This document shows, piece by piece, positions 34,753 to 42,974 of a stretch of DNA of 64,000 bases. This DNA comes from Chloroflexota bacterium (GTDB lineage Bacteria > Chloroflexota > Anaerolineae > Aggregatilineales > Phototrophicaceae): positions 1 through 64,000 of the forward strand of contig JAPOWK010000080.1 of the NCBI GenBank assembly GCA_026707665.1, given 5' to 3'. The translations under genes were made by a program, and so were the position numbers. The stretch's first letter is position 1, and the number at the start of each line of letters is the position of its first letter. Under the pieces are notes generated by a model that saw only the letters and a program-made list of their open reading frames with translations, ran no database searches and was not told the DNA's origin.

Positions 34753-35853
34753 GTGAGCTATCTGGCGAACGACGCGCTGCCAAAAACTATGCCCGCCATC
34801 GTCTGCCACGGACCGGAAGACTATCGGCTCGAAGAATGGACAGTGCCGCAGCCGGCGGCGGGCGAAGTGGTCATCCGCGTGCAATCGGTCGGCATTTGCG
34901 CCAGCGACCTCAAATGCTTTCAAGGGGCGCCGCTCTTCTGGGGCGATGAGACGCGCGAGGGTTATTGCCAGCCGCCGGTGATCCCGGGCCATGAATTCGT
35001 CGGCGAGGTGGTCGCGCTGGGCGATGGCGCCGGCGAGCGGTATGGTTTGCAGTTGGGCGATATCGCCGTTTCGGAGCAGATCGTGCCCTGTTGGAATTGC
35101 CGTTTCTGCAAGCGCGGGCAATACTGGATGTGCCAGGACAAGCATGATGTCTACGGCTTCCGCCAAGCCACGATCGGTGCGATGGCGGAGTACATGCTCT
35201 TCCCGGTTGGTGCATTGAATTATAAAGTGCCTGACTCCCTGCCCGCCCACCATGCCGCATTCATTGAACCGCTTGGCTGTTCGATTCACGCGGTGGAGCG
35301 CGGCGAAATCACCTGGCATGATGTTGTTGTGATCGCCGGCTGCGGACCGCTGGGCTTGGGCATGGTCGCTGCCGCCCGCCTGAAGAATCCACAACTGCTG
35401 ATCGCCATTGACCTCAACGACGAACGGCTGGAAATCGCCGAACTCTGCGGCGCCGACATGAGCATGAATCCGAACAGGATCGATGTTATCGACGAGGTAA
35501 TGAAGCTGACCGATGGCTATGGCTGCGATGTTTATATCGAAGCGACCGGTTACCCGGCCGCCGTACTGCAGGGTTTACAGATGATCCGCAAGCTGGGCAC
35601 ATTTGTTGAGTTCAGCGTCATGCGCGAGCCGGTCACCGCTGATTGGACCATCATCGGCGATACCAAGGAGTTGAATATCCATGGCTCACACTTGAGTCCC
35701 TACACGTATCCCATTGCTATTGATATGCTGAGCAAGGGTTTGCTGCCGATGGATCGCATCATGACGCATCAACTGCCCTTGACGGACTTTCACGCCGGTA
35801 TGGATCTGGTAGCTGCTGGCACCGAATCTGTTAAAGTCACCTTGACGCCTTAA
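34753..35853 (+). CDS. Zinc-dependent medium-chain alcohol/polyol dehydrogenase
   Basis: 366 residues from the GTG at 34753 (purine-rich Shine-Dalgarno just upstream; an in-frame GTG at 34672 is less likely). Catalytic zinc site: GICASDLKCF and GHEFVGEVV; structural zinc: PCWNCRFCKRGQYWMCQ with four cysteines. The NAD domain has VIAGCGPLGLGMVAAARLK and IAIDLNDERLE. The pattern resembles erythritol/L-threitol and sorbitol-type dehydrogenases. The window also has nearby SDRs, a sugar isomerase and ABC permeases, so a polyol or sugar substrate is likely. Followed by a cluster of palindromic repeats. Confidence 0.88.
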   Translation: MSYLANDALPKTMPAIVCHGPEDYRLEEWTVPQPAAGEVVIRVQSVGICASDLKCFQGAPLFWGDETREGYCQPPVIPGHEFVGEVVALGDGAGERYGLQLGDIAVSEQIVPCWNCRFCKRGQYWMCQDKHDVYGFRQATIGAMAEYMLFPVGALNYKVPDSLPAHHAAFIEPLGCSIHAVERGEITWHDVVVIAGCGPLGLGMVAAARLKNPQLLIAIDLNDERLEIAELCGADMSMNPNRIDVIDEVMKLTDGYGCDVYIEATGYPAAVLQGLQMIRKLGTFVEFSVMREPVTADWTIIGDTKELNIHGSHLSPYTYPIAIDMLSKGLLPMDRIMTHQLPLTDFHAGMDLVAAGTESVKVTLTP

Positions 35854-35867
35854 CCCGCCGGGCAATC

Positions 35868-35996
35868 GATGTAGGGGTGACCCCTTGCCGCGCGTAGACA
35901 CAGCGGGTCGGTCGCCCGCTTAAGACGAAGCTCTACGGTCGACGCTGGTGTCGCCCATCATCCGAAACTGTAGGGGCGACTCGGTGAGTCGCCCGT
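35868..35996. repeat. Cluster of three palindromic repeat copies
   Basis: Three adjacent versions fill the gap before the SDR genes: GTAGGGGTGACC... with GGGTCGGTCGCCCGC (to about 35919), ACGGTCGACGCTGGTGTCGCCC (to about 35957) and GTAGGGGCGACTCGGTGAGT followed by CGCCCG (to about 35995). The last is a near-perfect palindrome and lies just before the Shine-Dalgarno of the TTG start at 36012. Confidence 0.65.
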
Positions 35997-36011
35997 CGAA
36001 GGAGACATGTT

Positions 36012-36743
36012 TTGACTCAAGCACTTCATGGCAAAGTCATCATCATCACCGGCGCCAGTTCCGGCATTGGCGAAGCCGCAGCCAAACTGCTGGCGGAACA
36101 AGGCTGCAAACTGACGCTGGCCGCCCGCTCGGTCGACAAGATGGAAGCGCTCGCGGGGGCGTTGGCCACGGAGACGCTCGTCTTGCGCGCCGATATGACT
36201 GAGCCGGCTGATATTGAGCGCATGGTCGCGCGCACTTTGGAGCGCTTCGGCCGCATTGATGTCATGCTGGCCAACGCCGGCGTCTATGTCCCCGGGCAAT
36301 TCGCGGAAGGGGATATCGATGCCTACTCGATGATGCTCAAGCTCAATGTCGATGGCGTATTCCGCTGTGCCCACGCGGTGATTCCAGTCATGGCGGCGCA
36401 GGGCGGTGGTGATATTATCGTCACCAGCTCGATTGCCGGTCACATCGATATCGAAGGCGAGCCCGTTTATAGCGCGAGCAAACACGCGGTGCAGACCTTC
36501 GTTCACACGCTGCGGCGGCAAGTGGCGGAGGATGGCATTCGCGTCATGTCCCTGGCGCCCGGCCCGGTGGCCAATCCGATGCAGCGGCTATATGAAGCGG
36601 AGGAGCAAAGGCGCGCAGTCGAAGAGACCGGCTCGCACCTGGCGTCGGAGGATTGCGCCGATGCGATTCTATTCATGCTCTCGCGGCCGCCACACGTCAC
36701 CATTCGCGATGTGGTGATCTTGCCGCAGATGAACCGGGTATGA
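36012..36743 (+). CDS. Short-chain dehydrogenase/reductase, first of three tandem paralogues
   Basis: 243 residues. The start is the TTG at 36012, because GAAGGAGA lies just upstream and the ATG at 36008 runs into a stop after two codons. Classical SDR: IIITGASSGIGEAAAKLL, ANAG, catalytic Ser in VTSSIAGH, and Tyr/Lys in YSASKHAVQTFVHTLRRQ, then SLAPGPVANPM. Highly similar to the next two genes (shared LAARSVDKMEAL, LERFGRIDV, SASKHAVQTFVHT). Substrate unknown; probable serine-degradation-type 3-hydroxyacid or sugar SDR. Confidence 0.9.
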   Translation: MTQALHGKVIIITGASSGIGEAAAKLLAEQGCKLTLAARSVDKMEALAGALATETLVLRADMTEPADIERMVARTLERFGRIDVMLANAGVYVPGQFAEGDIDAYSMMLKLNVDGVFRCAHAVIPVMAAQGGGDIIVTSSIAGHIDIEGEPVYSASKHAVQTFVHTLRRQVAEDGIRVMSLAPGPVANPMQRLYEAEEQRRAVEETGSHLASEDCADAILFMLSRPPHVTIRDVVILPQMNRV

Positions 36744-36766
36744 TGCCAGCGTACTCCGCCAATATG

Positions 36767-36853
36767 GTAGGGGCAACCTATCAGGTCGCCCGCCGACAGC
36801 AATTGTACGGGCGACTGACGGTCAGTGTCTACGCGACCCGGTGGGTCGCCCAC
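36767..36853. repeat. Two to three palindromic repeat copies between SDR paralogues
   Basis: GTAGGGGCAACCTATCAGGT followed by CGCCCG (36768-36793), then TGTACGGGCGACTGACGGTC (from 36804) merging into CGACCCGGTGGGTCGCCCA (to about 36852). They lie between the first and second SDR genes; the last copy is within 25 bp of the second gene's start. Confidence 0.65.
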
Positions 36854-36875
36854 TAATATGAAGAGGAACTCGCCA

Positions 36876-37610
36876 ATGACCGACTCTCTCGCTGACAAAG
36901 TCGCCATCATCACCGGCGCCAGCTCGGGCATCGGCGAAGCCTTTGCGCGCCGCTTGGCCGATGAGGGCTGCCGGTTGACGCTGGCCGCGCGCTCGGTCGA
37001 CAAGCTGGAAACCCTGGCCTCCGCGCTGGAGGCGGAGTCGCTGGTAGCGCCCGCTGATATGACCGATCCCGCCGACATCGCCGACATGGTCGAGCGCACA
37101 CTGGAGCGTTTTGGGCGCATTGATGTGATGTGCGCAAACGCCGGCATCTATGTTCCCGGCGAATTCGCCGATGGCGATATCGAAGAACTGACCCGAATGC
37201 TCCGGATCAATGTCGACGCGGTACTGCGCTGCGCTCACCAGGTCATCCCGCCGATGCTGGCGGCTGGCGCAGGCGATATCGTCGTGACCAGCTCCGTCTC
37301 CGGATTCATTGATGTGCATTGGGAGCCGATCTACAGCGCGAGCAAACACGCGGTACAGACCTTCGTGCATACGGTGCGGCGTCAACTGGCGGGCAGCGGT
37401 GTTCGCGTGATGTCGCTGGCGCCGGGGCAGGTGGCGAATCCACTTTGGGGCTTCCACGAGGCGGCCGATATCGAGCGCGTCTCGGCTGGCGCGCGCACAC
37501 ACTTGACCTCCGAGGATTGCGCCGAAGCGTTGGTCTACATGCTGTCTCGCCCGCGACGGGTCACTGTTCGCGATCTGGTGATCCTGCCACAGAATCAGGT
37601 GAATATCTGA
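36876..37610 (+). CDS. Short-chain dehydrogenase/reductase, second tandem paralogue
   Basis: 244 residues from the ATG at 36876, which has AAGAGGAA upstream; the frame runs upstream into the palindromic repeat, which is not part of the gene. Motifs: IITGASSGIGEAFARRLADE, LTLAARSVDKLETLAS, CANAGIYVPGEF, VTSSVSGF, YSASKHAVQTFVHTVRRQ and LAPGQVANPLWGF. Shares most of these with both neighbours. It ends 14 bp before the third paralogue, so these two are almost certainly co-transcribed. Confidence 0.9.
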   Translation: MTDSLADKVAIITGASSGIGEAFARRLADEGCRLTLAARSVDKLETLASALEAESLVAPADMTDPADIADMVERTLERFGRIDVMCANAGIYVPGEFADGDIEELTRMLRINVDAVLRCAHQVIPPMLAAGAGDIVVTSSVSGFIDVHWEPIYSASKHAVQTFVHTVRRQLAGSGVRVMSLAPGQVANPLWGFHEAADIERVSAGARTHLTSEDCAEALVYMLSRPRRVTVRDLVILPQNQVNI

Positions 37611-37624
37611 GGGGAGTCGCGCTT

Positions 37625-38356
37625 ATGACAGATTCGCTCAGGGACAAAGTTGTCATCATCACCGGCGCCAGCTCGGGCATTGGCGCAGGCGCCGCGCGCT
37701 TATTGGCTCAGCAGGGCTGTAAGCTGGTTCTCGCTGCCCGCTCGGTAAAAAAGATGGAAGCGCTGGCAGCGGAGCTACCCGCGGAGTGTTTGGTCGTTCG
37801 CGCCGATATGACCGCGCCGGCGGACATTCAGAATATGACGGCGCGCGCGCTTGAGCGTTTCGGCCGGATTGATGTGCTTTTCGCCAATGCCGGTATTTTC
37901 ATTCATGGTGATTTCGCCGCGAATGACATGAAAGACATTTCTGACATGCTCGCGATCAACGTAGCTGGCGTCTTACGCTGTGCTCATTCGGTCCTCCCGA
38001 CCATGAAAGCGCAGGGTTCCGGCGATATTCTCGTCACCAGCTCGGTGGCTGGCCACGAGAAGCTGCACCGTGGTCCGGCTTACGGCGCGACCAAACACGC
38101 GATTGAGACTTTCGTCAATACGCTGCGGCGGCAGATTGCGCAAGATGGTATCCGCGTGATGTCGCTGGCGCCAGCGCGGGTCGCCAACGAGTTATGGAAC
38201 TTGACCGATGCGGATGAGATTGAGAAGGCGACGGTCGGCGATCAGCATTATTTGAAGGTAGAAGATGTGGTAGAGGCAGCCGTGTATATGCTCACGCGGC
38301 CGCGGCGGGTCACGATTCGCAATCTAGTCATCATCGCGAAGCAGCAGGATGTTTAG
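37625..38356 (+). CDS. Short-chain dehydrogenase/reductase, third tandem paralogue
   Basis: 243 residues from the ATG at 37625 with GAGGGGAG upstream. Motifs: IITGASSGIGAGAARLLAQQ, LAARSVKKMEALAAEL, FANAGIFIHGDF, VTSSVAGHEKL and, at the active site, YGATKHAIETFVNTLRRQ, then LAPARVANELWNL. More diverged than the first two (YGATK instead of YSASK), which suggests that it split earlier or has a different substrate. It converges on the restriction endonuclease gene. Confidence 0.9.
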   Translation: MTDSLRDKVVIITGASSGIGAGAARLLAQQGCKLVLAARSVKKMEALAAELPAECLVVRADMTAPADIQNMTARALERFGRIDVLFANAGIFIHGDFAANDMKDISDMLAINVAGVLRCAHSVLPTMKAQGSGDILVTSSVAGHEKLHRGPAYGATKHAIETFVNTLRRQIAQDGIRVMSLAPARVANELWNLTDADEIEKATVGDQHYLKVEDVVEAAVYMLTRPRRVTIRNLVIIAKQQDV

Positions 38357-38383
38357 GTGTCGACGGCAACTTGCGTCAAGTCT

Positions 38384-39103
38384 TTAGAGAATGCGTTCCT
38401 TTTTGAAGTAAAGCCTGCAGATTGTTAATGGAGAAATTCGGAACTTTGTTCCGTGGTTTCGCAATCCCACACTGCCCGGTTTGCTCTCGCGACAGTCGAA
38501 GTCGATTGCTATTGATCCGCGTAGCACTTCCTGTATGAAGTCAGCGAGGTGAAAAGTCTCGTACGCTTCAGCGTAAAGAAATGTCACTTTGCGTTTCTCT
38601 ACTTCACCCTTGACCAAAACGAGTCGACGTAGTTTAGCTCCAGCCGCAGCAATCAAGTCATCATAGGACCAATAGGGAGCTGGACCACCTCCACTGCGGG
38701 GACGAACGACAAGTCTCCGTAGCTTGTCGTCCGCTCTCACCCTAAATCGGTCAGATTCGCCTTCAATTGTGTGGCGAAAGCTTAGTCTTCCTTTCGTATC
38801 CAGCCATCCGTATTGCTTAACCATCATTCGCATCACGTGCTCGGGTCCGTTTGCTTCCTTGTGAAAGAGTGTGAGTAATCGCGTCCGATTGCTAAACCAC
38901 TTCAACTCCCAACCCGGACCGTCTGGAATGTCCATTGAACCGGCAGACAAACCAAGCATATCCTCCAAGAACATGCCAGCTGCCCCGGACCCCTGATACC
39001 GTGATCCTTCCGGCATGCGGAATTCTCCATGATCTATCAGGGCACGTATCCTGCTGAAGAGCTGTTCTTTATTGCGTGGTGGCTCGCCCCTATCCAAATT
39101 CAT
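38384..39103 (-). CDS. Type II restriction endonuclease, MvaI/BcnI family
   Basis: 239 residues. The core matches the MvaI/BcnI fold: YQGSGAAGMFLEDMLGLSAG, then SMDIPDGPGWELKWFS. The acidic residues of MDIPD and the E-x-K of WELK are the expected PD-(D/E)xK metal site. MvaI and BcnI cut CC(W)GG and CC(S)GG as monomers; the exact site here cannot be read from sequence. ATG at 39103 overlaps the methyltransferase stop by ATGA, so nuclease synthesis follows methylase synthesis. Clearly more AT-rich than flanking genes, consistent with transfer. Confidence 0.82.
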   Translation of the reverse strand: MNLDRGEPPRNKEQLFSRIRALIDHGEFRMPEGSRYQGSGAAGMFLEDMLGLSAGSMDIPDGPGWELKWFSNRTRLLTLFHKEANGPEHVMRMMVKQYGWLDTKGRLSFRHTIEGESDRFRVRADDKLRRLVVRPRSGGGPAPYWSYDDLIAAAGAKLRRLVLVKGEVEKRKVTFLYAEAYETFHLADFIQEVLRGSIAIDFDCRESKPGSVGLRNHGTKFRISPLTICRLYFKKERIL

Positions 39104-39873
39104 AGGAGAGGTCTGTCTATGGCGCTGATGCGCTGTCTAGCAAGCTCGCAATACTCCTCACTTATGTCGATTCCAATCCAGTCTCTATTAGATTTAACGG
39201 CAGCGACAGCAGTAGTGCCGGAGCCGATAAATGGGTCGAGAACGACTTTTGCATCCGTGGAATCTATACATCGTTGAGCGAGCGCCTCGGGGAACGGCGC
39301 TGGATGCGGATTATTTGACTCTTGCGGAATCTGCCAGACATCACCTAGCGCGTTTGCCTTTGGCGCTAGCCGGAAACCGGGCTTTGCAATTAGATAAATC
39401 ACCTCATAAGTAGGCAGGAAATAGCCGGGATTGAAGTTAATTCCACCTTTGCGTTGCCAGATTATGATTTGCCGGACGGGAAACCCGTCAACGATGTCGG
39501 CTCGATCCTGTAATAAGCCGCCTTGTACGCGCCATTTGTGGTTATAGAAAATCGCGCCAGTTTCGCTCAAAACTCGCATCATCGCCTTTAGACATGAACG
39601 CTGCCATTTTACATAATCCTCATGGGGCAGGGCATCGTTATGATTGGCGTAACCTTCAATTAGAGCGGCTTGCGGCCACTTTCCCCCGCTTCCGTTCTTT
39701 AGTCCGTTGCCTGTGCTGTTCTTGATATTGTATGGAGGACTCGTTACGACGACATCAACTGAACCAGCCGGCATCTGGTTCATTAGGTCTACGCAATCGC
39801 CGCGATGCACCTTACCCAACCACTGTTGGATTTCCGACGGGGAGGTCGTATCAGGAGAAACCTTAACTTTCAT
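39100..39873 (-). CDS. Beta-class DNA methyltransferase, probably N4-cytosine
   Basis: 257 residues. Motif IV comes first as VVTSPPYNIKNS near residue 45, the S-adenosylmethionine motif last as LDPFIGSGTTAVAA near residue 215, i.e. the beta-class order. QPIIW-like VRQIIIWQRKGGINFN and the DVWQIP stretch are typical too. TSPPY favours N4-methylcytosine but N6-adenine is possible. It protects the host from the coupled MvaI/BcnI-type nuclease, whose characterised relatives pair with m4C methylases. Confidence 0.88.
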   Translation of the reverse strand: MKVKVSPDTTSPSEIQQWLGKVHRGDCVDLMNQMPAGSVDVVVTSPPYNIKNSTGNGLKNGSGGKWPQAALIEGYANHNDALPHEDYVKWQRSCLKAMMRVLSETGAIFYNHKWRVQGGLLQDRADIVDGFPVRQIIIWQRKGGINFNPGYFLPTYEVIYLIAKPGFRLAPKANALGDVWQIPQESNNPHPAPFPEALAQRCIDSTDAKVVLDPFIGSGTTAVAAVKSNRDWIGIDISEEYCELARQRISAIDRPLL

Positions 39874-39957
39874 TGATACCCTCCCCCCTTGACTATAGCT
39901 TGCTATTCACCATGCCGCTATTAGTCCGCGAACATTCATTCTAATTGTACATCGTAG

Positions 39958-40803
39958 TCATTCGGTTGTCGATAGTAGCTTCCGCGCATTCGCCAAACTC
40001 TGCGGCACGCCTTCCGCCAGCGGCTCCTCCGCGCCTTCGTATTCCAGCGACCACCAGCCGTCATAACCCGCGCCATCCATGACTGCGCGAATCGCCGACA
40101 GGTCAACCAGTCCTTCACCGATCACGGACCCGGTCAGCAGTTGCCCGTCCGGGGCAGTGAAGACATGGCTGGCCTCGCCGCCGGACGCGCGGCGCATATC
40201 CTTCAAATGCGCCAAAACCACCAGGTCAGCCAAATCTGTCGCCGCTTCGGTCGGATTCTGTCCAACGGGCAGGAAGTTGCCGGTATCGAGATTGACACGC
40301 AGCGCCGGCGAGGCGACCGCGTCGATGATGGCGCGCACTTGATCACTGCGCCCGGCGAACTTGCCGTGATTCTCCAGCGCCAGGGTGACGCCCCGTGACG
40401 CGGCGTAGGCGGCGCCGGCGGATAAGCCCTCCAGGATCCAATCCAAGCCTTGCGCCTGCGATACGCCTTCGCGCGCGCTGCCGCTGAAGACGCGCAGGAT
40501 GTCTGTGCCCAGCTCCAGCGCGATATCGACGCCGCGTTTCAAATCGTTCAGTTCCTGGGCGCGGGCGCTCGCCTCCGGCTGAATGAAGTCGTTGCTGATG
40601 GAATACACCGCTACTTGCATCCCGGCATCCGCGATCCGCTGCTTAACCAGTGGAATCTCACGCTCGGCATCGGTCCAGAAGATATCGAGCAATTCCACGC
40701 CGGCGACGGCTTGCGCGGCCGCGTAGTCGACAAATCCCATCAAATCGAGCTGCCCGGCTTGGATCGCCCGCAAGCAGCTATACATGCTCAAGCTCAGTTT
40801 CAC
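39958..40803 (-). CDS. Sugar phosphate isomerase/epimerase family protein (xylose isomerase-like TIM barrel)
   Basis: 281 residues, normal for the AP-endonuclease-2-like barrel. Metal-site acids and histidines are recognisable: VELLDIFWTDAEREIP, LALENHGKFAGRSDQV (Glu and His), RVNLDTGNFLPVG (Asp), VLAHLKDMRR (His, Asp) and WWSLEYEGAEEP (final Glu). Coupled by ATGA (40800-40803) to the Gfo/Idh gene upstream, a pairing common in inositol, sugar or glycoside 3-keto-pathways. Substrate not determinable. Confidence 0.87.
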   Translation of the reverse strand: MKLSLSMYSCLRAIQAGQLDLMGFVDYAAAQAVAGVELLDIFWTDAEREIPLVKQRIADAGMQVAVYSISNDFIQPEASARAQELNDLKRGVDIALELGTDILRVFSGSAREGVSQAQGLDWILEGLSAGAAYAASRGVTLALENHGKFAGRSDQVRAIIDAVASPALRVNLDTGNFLPVGQNPTEAATDLADLVVLAHLKDMRRASGGEASHVFTAPDGQLLTGSVIGEGLVDLSAIRAVMDGAGYDGWWSLEYEGAEEPLAEGVPQSLANARKLLSTTE

Positions 40804-41765
40804 GTTGGTACCCCCGCTGATTCATAGGCTGATTCAATCACGCGCATCACTGCCAATCCGTCTTCGCCGCTCACCAGTGGGCTGGCTTTGGCTTCGACGC
40901 AATCGAGGAAATGCGCCGCCTGCCGCGCGAAGCGATCGGGCGCGTCGATCGGCATCTCGGTCCAATCGGCATCGTCCGCCAGCTGGTAACGCAAGCCAGA
41001 TGCCGCGTTGTAGTCGATGACGGCACCCCCTTCGCTGCCATGGATGCGCACGAAAGAGTCGGACACGGGCGTTACCCAGCTGCAATTCAGCGTCCCCAGA
41101 ACGCCGCCACTGCTGCGTACCAGCAGCGAAGCGCTGTCTTCCACCGCAATCGGCAGCGTGGACGACAAGTAGGCCTGCGCTGCTTCAATTTCCTGCCCGG
41201 TAAGAGCGCGAAAGATGTCGATGCTGTGCACGAGCGTATCAATCAAGATACCGCCGCCGGCGATATCGGCGTCGGTGAACCAGGACTTTCCCGCCCGCGC
41301 GAAACGAAAGGCGAAGCGATTCTCAATCTGAACGAGTTCCCCCAGCTTGCCGCTGCGAATCAAGTCTTGCGCCGCATTTAGGGGCGGGTGAAAGCGATGG
41401 CAGAAGGCGAATTGCAGTAACTGTCCGCGCATCGCATCGACGATGGCTTGTGTCTCAGCGAGCGTACGTGCAGGCGGCTTCTCACAGAGCACGGCGATTC
41501 TCTGTATTGCAGCCGCTTCAACAAAGGGAATCCGAAACTTCGGCGGCGTACAAACGCTGACGGCATCGGGTTGAAGCTGCTTGAGCATGGCCACGCCATC
41601 GGTGAAAACCCGTCCACCATAAACTTCGGCTTTGGATCGCGCTGCGGTCTCGTCTACATCGGCGATGCCAACGATTTCGCAGCGTTGAGTATGCGCCGCG
41701 TAAGCGCGAAGATGCGCCCCGGCGATCCCGCCCGCGCCGATTACGGCGACACGTATTCGTCCCAT
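40800..41765 (-). CDS. Gfo/Idh/MocA family oxidoreductase
   Basis: 321 residues. RVAVIGAGGIAGAHLRAYA is the nucleotide-binding loop, VLCEKPPARTLAETQAIVD has the EKP motif, and the C-terminal dimer domain includes GGGILIDTLVHSIDIFRALTG with the D-x3-H-x2-D catalytic pattern. First gene of a two-gene operon with the sugar isomerase. Six phased decamers lie 65-125 bp upstream of its ATG. Confidence 0.9.
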   Translation of the reverse strand: MGRIRVAVIGAGGIAGAHLRAYAAHTQRCEIVGIADVDETAARSKAEVYGGRVFTDGVAMLKQLQPDAVSVCTPPKFRIPFVEAAAIQRIAVLCEKPPARTLAETQAIVDAMRGQLLQFAFCHRFHPPLNAAQDLIRSGKLGELVQIENRFAFRFARAGKSWFTDADIAGGGILIDTLVHSIDIFRALTGQEIEAAQAYLSSTLPIAVEDSASLLVRSSGGVLGTLNCSWVTPVSDSFVRIHGSEGGAVIDYNAASGLRYQLADDADWTEMPIDAPDRFARQAAHFLDCVEAKASPLVSGEDGLAVMRVIESAYESAGVPT

Positions 41766-41830
41766 TTGATATTCCTCAAACTAAGGTAGCGCCAAAGGTC
41801 GCATACGGCGAGAAAATATAAGTGTCACTT

Positions 41831-41890
41831 TCCCTTAGAACCTCCATAAATCCTCTTAAATCCCCTTAATTTCGCTTGAATCTCTAAAAA
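41831..41890. repeat. Six phased 10-bp repeats
   Basis: Consecutive decamers on the plus strand: TCCCTTAGAA, CCTCCATAAA, TCCTCTTAAA, TCCCCTTAAT, TTCGCTTGAA, TCTCTAAAAA, with no spacing between units. Read on the minus strand the consensus is TTTAAGAGGA. The period of one helical turn puts all A/T steps on one face. It is 65 bp upstream of the Gfo/Idh start and could bend DNA or bind a regulator. The rest of the 345-bp gap (41766-42110) shows nothing recognisable. Confidence 0.55.
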
Positions 41891-42110
41891 GTATCGACAC
41901 GGTATTAATATAGAGCGGCATTTTCAGGGGGGATCCCTGGTATTGGCGACAGCGCTCGCCTGAAGTGTCGAATTGAGAACCAGACATGTTTGGCCCATGG
42001 CCTGAGTATAACCGGGTTTACAGCGCAAAAGGCGAACAATGTGTCGCGCCGGGGCGAGCAGGCCGCGTCGACTTTGACCGTGTGGAAGGCGACGCGGCGC
42101 TGAGGGAGAA

Positions 42111-42971
42111 TCATCCTTTCAATCCCGTCAGCGCGATGCCACGCACGAAGGTCTTCTGTGTGAAGAAGAAGAGCACAATCGTCGGCAGCATCGCCAGCGT
42201 CGAGGCGGCCATCATCAGCTGCCATTGCGCGCCGTACATATTCTGGAACAGTTTCAATCCCAGCGATATTGTCCAATCCTGCTGATTCTGCAAATAGATG
42301 AGCGGACCGAGGAAATCGCGATAAGTTTGCACAAAGGTGAAGAGCGCCACCACTGCCAGCGCCGGGCGCATCAGCGGGATCATAATGTACCACAAAATGC
42401 CCAGCTCGCTGGCGCCGTCGATCTTGGCGGCATCGCTCAATTCCAATGGGATGGTGAGCAGGAATTGCCGCAGCAGGAATACGTAGAGCGCGTTGCCGAA
42501 GAAATGCGGCACGACCAGGGGCAAGAATGTGCCCACCCAACCGAGATCGCGAAAGATCAGATACAGTGGAATCAGCGTCACCTGCGATGGCAGCATGATC
42601 GTTGATAGATAAATGAGGAAGATGATATTGCGTCCGGGCCAACGAATCCGCGCGAAGCCATAGGCGATGAAGGTGCAAGACAGGACCGTGCCTAAAACCG
42701 TCAAGCCCGAGATGACAATCGTATTCCACATATAGCGCCAGAAGGGGATATAGGTGGTGGACTCGCCGAAGTTCTGCCACTGTGGATTGGGCGGAAAGAT
42801 CGGCGGCGGCTGCTGGAAAATCTCCAGATCGGTCTTCAGCGCTGTCACAATCAGCCAGTAGAGCGGGAAAATATAGGCGACCGCCATGATGATCACGATG
42901 GTGTAGGCGATCGACTTCTTGATGCGATCCTGCACGATGCGGTTTTCCCGCCAGTGTATACTCGCCGTCAT
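42111..42971 (-). CDS. Carbohydrate ABC transporter permease (MalG/CUT1 type)
   Basis: 286 residues with six hydrophobic segments, starting IAYTIVIIMAVAYIFPLYWL. Typical features are the N-terminal TALKTDLEIFQQPPPIFPP, the FARIRWPGRN loop and the EAA-like motif ELSDAAKIDGASELGILWYI that contacts the ATPase, ending in RGIALTGLKG. It forms the sugar channel with the MalF-type permease gene 3 bp upstream. No ATPase gene is in the window, so a shared MsiK-like ATPase elsewhere is likely. Confidence 0.92.
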   Translation of the reverse strand: MTASIHWRENRIVQDRIKKSIAYTIVIIMAVAYIFPLYWLIVTALKTDLEIFQQPPPIFPPNPQWQNFGESTTYIPFWRYMWNTIVISGLTVLGTVLSCTFIAYGFARIRWPGRNIIFLIYLSTIMLPSQVTLIPLYLIFRDLGWVGTFLPLVVPHFFGNALYVFLLRQFLLTIPLELSDAAKIDGASELGILWYIMIPLMRPALAVVALFTFVQTYRDFLGPLIYLQNQQDWTISLGLKLFQNMYGAQWQLMMAASTLAMLPTIVLFFFTQKTFVRGIALTGLKG

Positions 42972-42974
42972 CGC

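Noticed and set aside
37319..37624. A possible 100-codon N-terminal extension of the third SDR
   Set aside because: It overlaps the second SDR gene in another frame; the ATG at 37625 with GAGGGGAG upstream gives the normal SDR N-terminus.
41905..42780. A minus-strand frame running out of the MalG-type permease gene into the downstream gap
   Set aside because: Most of it overlaps the permease in another frame and the part in the gap has no homology-like features.
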